Of a stretch of DNA of 39,927 nt, positions 13,001 to 22,542 are shown piece after piece (position 1 is the stretch's first letter; each line of letters begins with the position of its first letter). Source of the stretch: Amoebophrya sp. AT5.2 (Eukaryota > Sar > Dinophyceae > Syndiniales > Amoebophryaceae); the NCBI GenBank assembly GCA_005223375.1, contig RXOD01003885.1, forward strand, positions 1 to 39,927. Direction: 5' to 3'. The position numbers and the translations under genes were made by a program. Below the pieces are notes generated by a model. The model was not told where the DNA came from and did no database searches. It saw nothing but the letters and a program-made list of their open reading frames with translations.

Positions 13001-14822
13001 GACCCCGCGACGAAAGATGACGCAAGCTTTGGGGGCGACGACGAAGCAATGGTACTGGCCGCCGTGCTTATGGGAGAAACTACGGATTCCTCGCTGTTTC
13101 CTAAATTGCGTTTTCGCGGGCTGACGGTCTTGGCAGCTAGCTCGGCCCGAACGTCGGCGCGGTGCCGTTCATCAATGGTTCGAGACACAGCATCGTAATT
13201 GTAGACCGGATTGAAGTATCGCACATCCTGCCCGGCTTTTGCTAACACGGCTGCTGCGTCCTTTCGGTTCTCCGCCTCCACATTCAGATCTCGCTGACAA
13301 TCAATGCCGGCTCCGCTTTCTTCCTGCAGCTGCGGCAGTCGCATTCTTCTTCTTGTGGATACCACCTCTCCATGCGGGGGCTGCGCGACGCCCGAGTGGT
13401 CCTCGCGCCCATCCGGACTGAGCTCGACCTCGCCATTTGTTGATTCCGTCGAAACGGTGCTCGGCCTTGTCGAGGGGCTGCAAGACGACTTGGACGACTT
13501 GGCTATGGCCGCCGTCAGCGCGGGCGCGGGGGCAGCTTCGCTAGACGCAGTTGTAGATGAAGCTGCTGTAGTCGACATAGTCGTCGCAGTGCTACGGTCA
13601 CTCTCCTCTGACGCAGGTTCCAGAAGGCACTTGCTGTTCTTGCTCTTCGTCGATGTTATTGCGTCCGCGCCGCTCGGCCGCTCGTCGGCTAGCACTACAG
13701 GTACAGTTTGTTGGGATACTACTTCTACTTCCGACTCGGATTCCCGCCGGCTACTCCGAGTTGTGGGTTCGGTTGAAGTAGCGATCATCTCGTCGTCCTC
13801 GGATACTGGTTCGCTTTGTATGCTTCCCACTTCATCAGTTGACGTTGTCGGCGAAACAGTACCATCGGCAACAACGTCATCTTCAAGCCCGACGGGGGAG
13901 GGCAGTGCGGCCTTACTGACTGCCCTCCTCGCCGTTCTGAAGTCGCTTCGCGATGGTGGCGGGACAGCGGTGCTGACTGTGCTGGCGATACTTTGTGTAG
14001 ACTCCACGCGGGGAAAAAATCGCTGCGGGCACACGGACCGCAACAAACTGTCGAAGAGTCCGCAACGCGCCGGGGGCGCCCATGCTGAGTGGCCCTTGTT
14101 CGGCTTTTTAGCGGAAACCGGTGCGAGCACCTCCAGTTTTCGCAACTCCTCGGCAGATAGCTTCGTAGGTCGTGGATGCACTGTGAAGATTGAAAGATTT
14201 TGCGGTAGTACGTGCACGTACTAGTAGTTTTTTCGTAAAGGTTTGATTGTTGTGAGAGTGAGTGTTGATTCAGTGCTAGGAGACAGGTATTCCATGGCAT
14301 ACCCAATCTATCAAGCTGCAGCAAGCAGCGCATGATCAAGATCAATCACGGCAGCACGCTATGTCTATGTGAAACAGCGCTGCCCCGTCGCAGCTGTCGT
14401 GCTGGCTTTCAGTATTTATCGGATCAAAATCAAAACCGCGATACATTTACAAAGACTTCGATCGGTAAGAAAGTAGTACCTTCTTCGGGCTTTTCCACCC
14501 CACTGCGTCCCTGCTGCGCTCCGCCCGCCCCTCTCCATGAAGATTTCTGCGCGCACGCCACTGCGAGCTTCACTGCTGACAGTAGTCCCGAGAAAAACGC
14601 GACGGCGAGGATGATCGCCCCAAGCACAAAGTAGGGTGCGACGCAGAACACCTGAAACCGGTTCAGGTAGACGTTCAGCGACGACGTGCCGAAAGTGCCA
14701 TCGAGGTCGAGCAGCATCGGCGCCCCATGCCAGTACTGCCCCAGGTCGAGGAAAAAACCGTGCCAAAACGTTATCGGGTTGAGCGAGGCGGGATGCACCT
14801 CATACCCGACGTATTGCAACAT
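10073..14822 (-). CDS. Cytochrome b5-fused front-end fatty acid desaturase with long N-terminal extension (six exons)
   Basis: This is a membrane desaturase that would introduce a double bond into fatty acyl chains at the ER using electrons from its fused cytochrome b5. Exons are 14480-14822, 12409-14180, 12159-12237, 11385-11946, 10748-11063 and 10073-10225, giving 1074 aa with all phases closing. The cytochrome b5 domain has heme ligands His548 (in HPGG) and His571. The three histidine boxes are HDSSH (717-721, on the 79-nt third exon), HVIQHH (753-758) and QSIHH (993-997). Glutamine in the third box is the hallmark of front-end desaturases. Hydrophobic membrane segments lie between the boxes. 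Unusually, about 530 residues precede the b5 domain: an initial exon of 114 aa with a hydrophobic segment near residues 62-92, then a Ser/Thr/Glu-rich disordered linker. Typical family members are about 400-550 aa. Regiospecificity cannot be read from sequence. Exon 1 could instead belong to a separate gene, but its splice phase fits exactly. Confidence 0.9.
10426..10501. repeat. Three copies of a 15-bp motif in an intron
   Basis: The motif TTCATTGATTTGTCA occurs at 10426-10440 and 10487-10501, with a one-base variant (TTCATAGATTTGTCA) at 10443-10457. All three lie in desaturase intron 5, between coding exons. Confidence 0.85.
10540..10586. repeat. Three copies of TGTCTAGG(A/T)GGA in an intron
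   Basis: Copies lie at 10540-10551, 10556-10567 and 10575-10586, separated by 4 and 7 bases. They are in desaturase intron 5, about 40 bases from the TTCATTGATTTGTCA cluster. The pattern looks like slippage or minisatellite growth. Confidence 0.8.
12061..12081. repeat. Small inverted repeat in desaturase intron 3
   Basis: CTGGCGC and GCGCCAG form a perfect 7-bp stem around a 7-nt loop in the 212-nt intron 11947-12158. The sequence is short and GC-rich, so chance is possible. Confidence 0.5.
14206..14303. repeat. Two palindromes in desaturase intron 1
   Basis: An 18-bp perfect palindrome, TAGTACGTGCACGTACTA, lies at 14206-14223, only 26 bases inside the intron from its acceptor. A second, imperfect one, GGTATTCCATGGCATACC, lies at 14286-14303 with one non-complementary base pair on each side of its centre. 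Both sit in the 299-nt intron 14181-14479. Confidence 0.8.
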
Positions 14823-16725
14823 CCTGGTCAGGCTCGGCGATGCCGAGTGTCCTCGAGATACTATGCGTCGTAAGAATGATGTTCTTGCTGGTCGCTCGTG
14901 TATGTCGTTCGACCCAGCAGCTAGAAAAAAAAAATGAAAGCCTTCTTTCCTATAACCACTTTCTGATCGACCTACTTGGTTCTTCTCAATGTTAATTCGT
15001 GATCATAAGCAAAAGTCGAGATGGTCTTAACGATTCGACTTCCGCTTCTGTGTTCGCTATTATGAGTCACACAAAAATGGTGTTGGTTGCAGCGCCGCAC
15101 CACAACTGTCCGTGATCGCGTCGCATTCTCGTGGAAGGCGTTCTTGTACTTAACTTAAAGCCCAAGCCTTCCGAATGCGAATCCGAACCGATGGAACTAT
15201 TTCTAGATAAACCAAAACGCTGCAAGCCCGATACTAGCCTACAGACAACGTGATTTAATATTGGTTCTATAAATACAATATAGAACCGATAAGCATAAAC
15301 AGTCACAGTATGAGGTGAACTTGAGTTCCCCAAACCGGGAAAAAAAGTGCAAAGTCTACTCTCACTCGAATAAAATAACAATGAGTGGTGCGCACCACGT
15401 CGTCGCTGCTGTTGAAGAGGATTCACATCGATGGAGAAGGAGTAGGAGATGGACTTTTAATCATACATATACCGTTAATTGTGTCGCGAACGCGGCACAC
15501 AACATCAGGATACCGATACGTTTTTAATAAATTCCGGTGGATCGCAGATCGTTACTTAGTACCACTACCATTTGTGATCGCAAGCGAGAGAACGATACTA
15601 TTTCTTCGTATTTCAAGAATGAATGGCTGATGACTATCCTCGTGTGGCGTCATTATTGTTCACTTTGTATAGTATGTTGGGGGGGATGTACGGAAATTTG
15701 CTCTCCCTTGAACGAGGATAGGACTGGGATGAAGCGATTTATAGAAGCAAGAAGTCTTCTACGAGTCTGAGAAGATCACTATTGGGATAGTATCAGCGAA
15801 GCACTCGATGCTGGTATTTCAATGTTTGCACATTCTTTCACACAGGCCGTATTCTTTTATCAAGTTTACGGTGGGTTGCAGAAGCTTACCACAGAAACCA
15901 ACATGCTACGTACAGCACCAGTGGCGAAGGATTACGACACGCCAACTAAAGAAGCTCACTGGGTAGTTAGGAAAGCAAACGCTTCACCGAGATTCTTTGT
16001 CGAAAACCAGAAGTAACAGCCTCTCAGGCCCGACTGCCACACACAGATTCGACCGTCTCGTCGTCGATTCTCTCTGTCTCGTGTCATTTTCTCGTCGACA
16101 ACTCGCAACGAATCCGAATCGTTTGCTTCGTGTGAAAGATGAAGCACCAGGACGAAATAACCAGGACAGAGAGCAGCGCTGCATCATGGTGTAGCAAGAC
16201 AGAGCAACAGACACACTTCGGAAAACGCGATTTCAAACACGAAAACAGAGCGATGCACCATGACAAGCTTTTTGCTCGATAATTTGGTTTTACATCGAAC
16301 CGACTCCGTTCAGAAGATGGCTTCGCGCAAAGGAAAGATTTCTTTTGCAGAAGCAGTAGAAAGATCGCTGTCGCTGTGTCACTGCTCTGTATCACATTCA
16401 TTGAATCAAAAAAAAACTGTCGTAAATCACTTCTCAGAGCTGTTCGTTACGTCGCGCGCGCCAAAAGGCGGGAAAACGTTGTGAATGGGTATCAATCAAT
16501 GGATTGGATTCAGGTCGTTGATGGTGATGGACGGGGACGAAACTCAGACAGGAGACGAGCTGAGGGCGCTTCTATTGTGCGGAGGAAGACTGCGTCTGCG
16601 CAGCGTCGTCGATGTTCTTCGTTTACTTTTACTAACGACCACAACCACATCCCGACGAGACGCCCTACGCAGTCAGGCCTGACAATGTCAACAGTGCCCA
16701 TCATGCGCCCCGCCTCTCGCAACCG
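14823..16725. other. Intergenic region between the DHHC and desaturase genes
   Basis: There is no supportable coding sequence here. The frames are short and lack family resemblance. The only structure noticed is a hairpin at 15260-15290. The part next to 16725 is probably the 3' untranslated region of the DHHC gene, and the part near 14823 holds the 5' flank of the desaturase. Confidence 0.55.
15260..15290. repeat. 12-bp inverted repeat (hairpin)
   Basis: ATTGGTTCTATA (15260-15271) and TATAGAACCGAT (15279-15290) pair over 12 positions with one G-T mismatch around a 7-nt loop. It lies in non-coding DNA between two minus-strand genes. It could be an RNA processing hairpin or the remnant of a small foldback element. 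Confidence 0.7.
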
Positions 16726-19702
16726 CTAAAGCCTCGGGTCTCGCTTGCTCGATGACAATCCAGAGCTTTTGTCGGAAGCAGGGTCTGCCTCCGCAAGTTC
16801 CAGATCAATGTACCCTGGCCGCTGCATCGCTGCCTGTACGGCCCACGTCCCGTTTGCCTCGCCGGGCTCCCGACTCCTGAACGCGTCACTTTGTGATTGC
16901 CGGCGCGGACGCGAGAGGCCTGGACCTGGACCTGTCGGTTCGTGGTGTGCTAGTACTGTCTTCGATGCGGGTCCCCTTTCATCAACTTCAGCCGACGTGT
17001 CCGTGTGTTCAATCGGAAGAGCTACGTGCTGCTCGACGCCCTCTAGCAACGGATCGATCCGTTGCAATCGACGTTGATGTTGACTAGCACTGCTGCTGCT
17101 TCCGCGTCCGCGATCGACGGGCCCACGACCGCCCCCGGCGCCGCCGCCCCTAGACGTCGAAGAACCTCTCGCCGACGAAGAAGCCGATGACGAAGACCCG
17201 ACTGCCGGTGCCATCATCGGCGCCGCTACAACTACCATATTTGGATTTGTCCTCGTGGTCTGTCTCGACATGGTTGTCGACGGCGATGATGTCAGCTCCC
17301 CTTGCGACGACCGCGATACCGGCAGCGGTGGGTATGTTCTCGCCCTATCGTCGTGGTCCTGCAAGTTCAAGTCGTGGTTGCGCGTGTTCTTCTCCGGCGA
17401 AAATGTGACTGACGAAGAACTTACTCGCCTCGAACTGCGAATGTTCCGCTCGCCGTTCAGAACAAGGACCTGATCCTCGTCATCTACTTCATCGGCAAGA
17501 AGCGAGGGTCGTTTCTGGTCTAAGACTGCGACCAGGTCTTGCATCAACGTTCGTCCATTTAGCCCCCTAGCCCTAGCAGCAGAAATAGGAGCAGAGCTCT
17601 GCAGGTATGGCTCGCCGCCGCCGTGGAAGTAGCCGGAGCGCGTGCTGCTCCGATCCTCAGTGGAACTGGGATCCTCAGACACGCCACAAACGTACTCCTG
17701 CTCGGACGAGCCGGGCTCGTAGGGCGCCCCGCCGTGTAACGCGGCATTCGGATTCGCATTCTGCCCGGCCCGCGCGGCCAGTCGCGTCGGGTAGGGAATC
17801 CAAGCACGAGGGTTCACAAGCTTGGCACCTGGTCGTCGTAGAGGTTTTCGTTTTCATTGTTTTGCTGTTTTCTGCATCAACAAGTTTTGGTATCAACAAC
17901 AAATCAAATGCAATAAATTGAAGTTCAACCAAAGAATACCTCGTCCCCCGAAGCAGGAGACGTCCTCGTCTATGTCGACCCTACTGAGGCCTTTCAAGTG
18001 TTCTTTTGTTGTCTTCCCACTGCACATCAGGAATAGATGGTAGGACCAGAGTACGAGCACCCCGAGCAGGCACACTCCAATAACTACCCACACGCACAAG
18101 AAAGCCCAGTCGTTGCCACCATAGTTCGCGAAGTCAAAGAACGCTGGCGCGGGAGTTGTCACTGATCGTGTTCCTTGCTCACTCTCTTCTATCTCCGTCA
18201 CTTGCAGTGCCCCGAGGCCGCCGTCGGGATTACCTTGCGCCGCCGCTTCGTCCCCTCTGCCGGGCCTCCTCGACGGCGAGACCCTTTCGTCCCTCAGAGC
18301 TGCTTCAAGTTTTCGCCAGGCGTGCATCGTTCGCGCGGTGACCACGAGCGAGACCACTGCCAGAACGAGCACCGACGTGATGTAGGCGGCAAAAAAGAGA
18401 TAGTTGCGTTGGCCGATGCAGTTGTTGAGAAAAGGGCAGTGGTGGTCGAACTTGAGGACACAGTTGTCGCAATCCGGGCAGTGCGCCGCCCTTGGGGGGC
18501 GGATGATTTGGCACGTGCGGCACCAACGATACCTGATAGATTTGATTTTTTCTTTTTTAATTATCTTCATGATTGATGCTGAAAGCACCATGTCTTGCTA
18601 TTTCATCAATTTCAATCCCATGATGTGCTCGCGCTGCACCATCACGAACCCATCCGCCGTAGAACTAAAAACGGTGCTGCCTGAAGAACTACTACGTACA
18701 AGAAGGCGGTACTTAAACTAACAGCACCCCCGTGACGCTTTCTATAGTATACCCTTTTGCTCTCAGGTCATCCGGCACACACGCTATGGTGTCGTGTTCG
18801 AATCTCCCTGTCGGCTCTCCCACCCCAAGCAAATCGTATCCGAGCAGCTGCTGCAGGCCGCGCTGTATGCCCGTTTGAAGGATAATTTCGCGTCGCGGCA
18901 GAATGCCTGGATCTGTGTACGCCACGCCGTACAAAAAGCAGAGACTCACGAGGAAGGTGAGCCAGAACACACCGACGACCGCGAAATTCAGACTGTGGTC
19001 CGCTGGCAAGATCCCCGCCGGCTCTGGACTGCCGTCCTCCGGTGCACCAGGTGCTGCTCCTGCGCCAGCAAGGGCCTGTCTGTAGACCTGTGCCGCGGTA
19101 TTCGAGCTGACGATTCCGATCGCGAGTGGGAGGGCAACGCCGAGACCGAGAACGAAGAGATGAGGCCAGGAAAGATTCGGAAGCAAAGCACATTCCTTGT
19201 CACCGCCGGTCATGCAGCCACCGCCGCAGCAGAAGAAATTGTTGCCGGGCCAAGCCTGATTTCCGATTGATTCCGATTTGTTTCGTAGAAGTACTACTTT
19301 GCGTTGGTTTTACTTAGAGCGGGGTAACATGTAAGGGCTTAACTTCCCTGGGAAGTTAAGCCCCTTCTTTCTGTTAATACCCCGCTCTTACTTAATCCGA
19401 TTGGCGGATTAAAAAATCAAGCTTGAAGTTGAGGGTGGCAGTGTGGAAAGGTAACGAACTGCAAGTGCAACAGGGCAGGCAGCACTACAATTAATCAGGC
19501 TATCATCCGTAGTCTGCACCTGGTATAGGTATGCCCCCGGTTCTGCGCCCGACCCGCCGCCATCGTCAGCTGGTTTGCACTCGAGGTCGGAGTCCTCGTC
19601 TGGCAGCACGCCAGCCTCTTTAATGTGGAGCTCACTCTCCTCGTATTCGTCTCCCTCGCCAGCCAGAAGCTGCTGCTCCGACGCAGCTCGCGGCCGAGAC
19701 AT
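16726..19702 (-). CDS. DHHC-type protein S-acyltransferase (palmitoyltransferase), four exons
   Basis: The enzyme transfers palmitate to cysteines of membrane-associated proteins, usually at Golgi or plasma membrane. Exons 19520-19702, 18753-19255, 17940-18532 and 16726-17828 join with introns of 264, 220 and 111 nt (donors GTGCAG, GTATAC, GTATTC) to give 793 aa, all phases closing. The motif AWPGNNFFCCGG at residues 62-73 matches the W-GNN-F-CGG signature before the first membrane segment of ERF2/ZDHHC9-like enzymes. The cysteine-rich domain has its Cys/His zinc ligands followed by catalytic DHHC at 258-261. Membrane pairs flank it, and the TT-x-E motif (TTKE) follows the last membrane segment. 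The C-terminal tail of about 370 residues is Ser/Arg/Gly-rich and disordered, longer than in many relatives. Splice sites were fixed by the conserved motifs either side of each junction. The start is the only in-frame ATG in exon 1. Confidence 0.93.
19311..19393. mobile_element. 73-bp MITE-like foldback with 5-bp flanking duplication
   Basis: The element spans 19316-19388. Its outer 11-bp arms AGAGCGGGGTA (19316-19326) and TACCCCGCTCT (19378-19388) are perfectly complementary. Inside them GGGCTTAACTTCCC (19335-19348) and GGGAAGTTAAGCCC (19350-19363) form a perfect 14-bp stem around one base. It is flanked by TACTT on both sides (19311-19315 and 19389-19393), like a target-site duplication. 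It has no coding capacity. It lies in a spliced intron of a conserved gene. Known miniature inverted-repeat elements have this shape, but the identity and any mobility are inferred from structure alone. Confidence 0.7.
19392..19412. repeat. 8-bp stem, 5-nt loop hairpin next to the foldback
   Basis: TTAATCCG (19392-19399) and CGGATTAA (19405-19412) are perfect inverted repeats around ATTGG. The hairpin abuts the right-hand TACTT copy, so it may be part of a larger composite structure. Confidence 0.75.
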
Positions 19703-20416
19703 AGCTGCTGCTGCAGTTGTATCTTCAAAACAGGTCCTCGCGCCGTACTCGTTGCTGGCATGACTCCTTGTTCTTGGGCAGAGCCATGGTCGTATTGGTA
19801 GGCAGTTCGAACAGAGTCAGAACGCGCAAGACCATCAAAAAAGAAACAATGTGTAAATGAAGGCCGCGCGTGTCCCTCCTCGTGGGACAGTCTAATTGGC
19901 AGGCTGTGCTGCTGGTTCTAGTGCTACTCAAGTACTGAGCCGGCGCGGTGTAAAAGTAATATCAATGAAAGAATGAGGATGACGAGAGACGCGAAGGGAA
20001 ACAAAAAAATCCTTCGCTGCGCCGCACGCTATGTATCTACAAAGAAAACCAAAACTTCACTGGTGCTTCCTATTCTGTTCTGAGTGCCGAGTATTGCGCC
20101 CGGGTCGCTCGGGAGTTGTAGTTCTGCGTCTGCGTTGATGTAGTTGAGACGAAATCTAAAGTGCGTGTTCATCTGCACGATCCGACAATGAATTACCATC
20201 CCGCAGAAAGATCTCTTCACGAGGATCTGTCCATCCACGAAGAGAGCGGGCACGCGGGTGGAAGTAGATGTAGTGCCACGTATCTATTCAGATCGCAGCA
20301 GTACGCAAGAACCGACAGGTATTTCATCGTGTTGGATCCCGATCCCGGACCAAATCACGTCGACGATATCGCGCTATCTTCACTATCTATGCTGGCTACG
20401 GTTACGGATCTGCGAC
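19703..20416. other. Intergenic region upstream of the DHHC gene
   Basis: No gene is supported. A short minus-strand frame starting ATG GCT CTG CCC AAG just upstream of the DHHC start (19725 to about 19790) could be an upstream ORF in the leader, ending before the main ATG. Nothing else is distinguishable. Confidence 0.5.
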
Positions 20417-21484
20417 TTAGTTTTTTCGCCACAAAGGACGACATGGCTCACCACCGCCGCCCGACCTCCATCCCATGAATTTTAAGAATACGAAAGAAGT
20501 AATAAATATCGACCCGTCGGACGGCATGTTGAGGGCTGCACGACGACCACAGCACCACCACCACGCCACCTCTTCACTACGAGTACGACTACGACTACCT
20601 GGTTTTATTAATTTCCAATTCCAGCGAACACTTGTGCGACTTGCCAGTCCGTCGTGCGTCACTGACTGCGACTGGTCTTTTTGAGCGCTACATCTGGTCT
20701 CAGAATCGTCGTCTCGTCTCATGTCAAAATCCTCGTCGAACCCGGCGTTTGAGAAATTTTGGAGCTCTACGCGCTCGTCGTCTCCATCCTCGTCTCCGCT
20801 GCCTTTTTTCCGTTTCTGGCGTTCTTCGTCGGCAGAAGTGCCCGAAAAGAAGAAGGCTTCGAAGTTAAAGTCCTCGCCACTGTGGATGCTTTGCTGCTCA
20901 ACAGGCCTTGTATCCACCTGACCCCGCGCTCCACCTCCACCGCCACTTCCGCCGTAGAGTCCAGACCCGTCGTCTGGTCCCACTCTGGTGCTCGTTCGCC
21001 GCAACCATCGTTCGTGCCATTTGTACAGCTCACTGCAGTAATTCGTCTGACAGCTGTAAATCGAGCACGCACACCCAATCACCACCAGAACGCCCAGCAG
21101 CGAAAAGAACAGAAAAAACCACACCCCTAGCTCGCCATCGTCTCCGGTTGATGAGGGAGAAGCCGCGTTACTGCCGGAACTTGTTGAGGCCGCGGCGATT
21201 GTAGTGGTTATCGTCGTCGTTGTGGTTGTAGTACTTGTCGCAACGGCGGTGCAATTCGAAGTCGCGTTGCCGCTCGTATTGGCGGTGTTATTTGTGTCAT
21301 TGCACGAGGTCCCAGAACTCGCGGAAAGAACTCGGAGCCACACGACGTCGTAGTCCACATCATCAGTTTCGAGGACCTGGTCAGCCCGTTTCGCCGCGGT
21401 GTCGGCGCTGGCGCTCCCGCTCGCCAGAGACAAGAGTAACAACAAGCCCGCGATGAATGTCAATGGCTTCAGGTTCAGCAGCAT
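20417..21484 (-). CDS. Type I membrane protein with Thr-rich, glycosylation-prone ectodomain
   Basis: This is an unrecognised 355-aa protein. An N-terminal signal peptide (about residues 1-27, hydrophobic core LLLLLSLASGSASA) precedes a short ectodomain with five overlapping N-glycosylation sequons near residues 62-79, then a Thr run (about 83-95) and Ser/Ala/Gly-rich stalk typical of mucin-like O-glycosylated surface proteins. One membrane span lies at about 120-142, followed by Cys residues that could be acylated. The cytoplasmic tail is Gly-rich, then strongly acidic. The start is fixed by the signal peptide. No intron was needed, but the last 60 codons are less protein-like, and a GTAG donor after KLIKP could mean that the true C-terminus differs. 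A cell-surface or secretory-pathway location is the safe inference. Confidence 0.75.
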   Translation of the reverse strand: MLLNLKPLTFIAGLLLLLSLASGSASADTAAKRADQVLETDDVDYDVVWLRVLSASSGTSCNDTNNTANTSGNATSNCTAVATSTTTTTTTITTTIAAASTSSGSNAASPSSTGDDGELGVWFFLFFSLLGVLVVIGCACSIYSCQTNYCSELYKWHERWLRRTSTRVGPDDGSGLYGGSGGGGGARGQVDTRPVEQQSIHSGEDFNFEAFFFSGTSADEERQKRKKGSGDEDGDDERVELQNFSNAGFDEDFDMRRDDDSETRCSAQKDQSQSVTHDGLASRTSVRWNWKLIKPGSRSRTRSEEVAWWWCCGRRAALNMPSDGSIFITSFVFLKFMGWRSGGGGEPCRPLWRKN

Positions 21485-22542
21485 CCGGGCTACTTAGATC
21501 GATAATGGCGATGCTGAATTTATCAGGGAGCACCTCAATCAACATCACCTTGCTTCATCCTTTCGATGACGGGGTCGGCATGTGGGTACTACGGCAGGGC
21601 GCAATCGCTGCCGCTGCTGCGACATGTCACTTTCTAAAACAAACATCGTCAAGCCCGCAGACGACCAAGACCTCCAGGGTACTTCTCTACAATGGATGCG
21701 GAACAATGCCTGAGCCTGTTGCTTGGTTGTGGATGTGGTTCATCTTCCGGTTCTGCTCCTACAATAAAATTGATTCCACCTCGAAAAATAAAGGCACCCT
21801 CCGAGGCCAAACGGACTTCTGCTTTGAAAATGCTCCCGAGAACAGGATCACGCGTCCTCGCTGTCGCTCACGACCGTGACCATTATTCATTGTAGGGATA
21901 GATGTGGAAAAAGCAGAAGCATATCCAAAGAATCCCCCAAGTCGCGCTCGCCATCTCAACAGAGGTGAGTCTGATTCTCGTGAGACTCCACCGCCACACG
22001 ACAAGAACTCGTCTCTCGTCTTGCTTCCGCTCACGCTCATCGAGGAATTAAGTATACACCCACGATGACATGATATTTATATTGCGACTCATAGGTGGTC
22101 TTCCTTCTGGAAATGGAACGCAAAAGCAGTTGCAGTTCGTTTTACTTGCTGTTTTGAGCTATTGTTTTGGTTTTCGTTGCAGTCCGGACCCGGGTGCTTA
22201 CTTTGATCTTCTTTCGCCTCGGTTGCGTTGCCATCACCAGGACCGGCTCCAGCTCCAGCATCAGCTCTGCTATTACCCACTGAGTGAATTCAACATTGGG
22301 TCATACATCAGGGATCGATTCCGATCAAGAAACGCTAACATCGGGGTTACGACGCCGACGGGGACCACCCTACTTTCTGATCGATGACGTCCATCTCGAC
22401 ACACTGCGGCGTTCTTCGAAGTCGTGCCTCGCATCTGATCCGACCTCTTCCTGGCCCATCACAGCAGCACACCTTCTGCAAGAACAAGATGAACAAAACC
22501 TTTATGCTTGCGGGGAGGGGCCGACGCGGCACCATGATCGGT
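21485..22542. other. Intergenic region
   Basis: About 1.06 kb without a supported gene. Short minus-strand frames at 21759-22040 and 22089-22280 lack any motif. The segment must hold the leader of the mucin-like gene and the 3' end of the upstream gene. I see no repeat of note. Confidence 0.5.

Larger units (their letters stand above)
19256..19519 (-). other. DHHC intron 1 carrying a foldback element
   Basis: The intron is defined by in-frame joining of LYQ to AWPGNN, giving a 264-nt GT-AG intron. It is one of only two introns here with a GTGC donor. It contains the 73-bp inverted-repeat element at 19316-19388 and a further 8-bp hairpin at 19392-19412. Confidence 0.85.

Noticed and set aside
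14430..14822. A separate small membrane-protein gene ending at 14430
   Set aside because: A GTAC donor within it splices in phase to the desaturase second exon, so it is better read as exon 1 of that gene, although this should be confirmed by cDNA.
18720..18752. A GC-AG intron in the DHHC gene with donor GCTGTT
   Set aside because: A GT donor 16 bases upstream in the gene (GTATAC at 18752) closes the frame and gives the expected AKGYRWCRTC, so no non-canonical site is needed.
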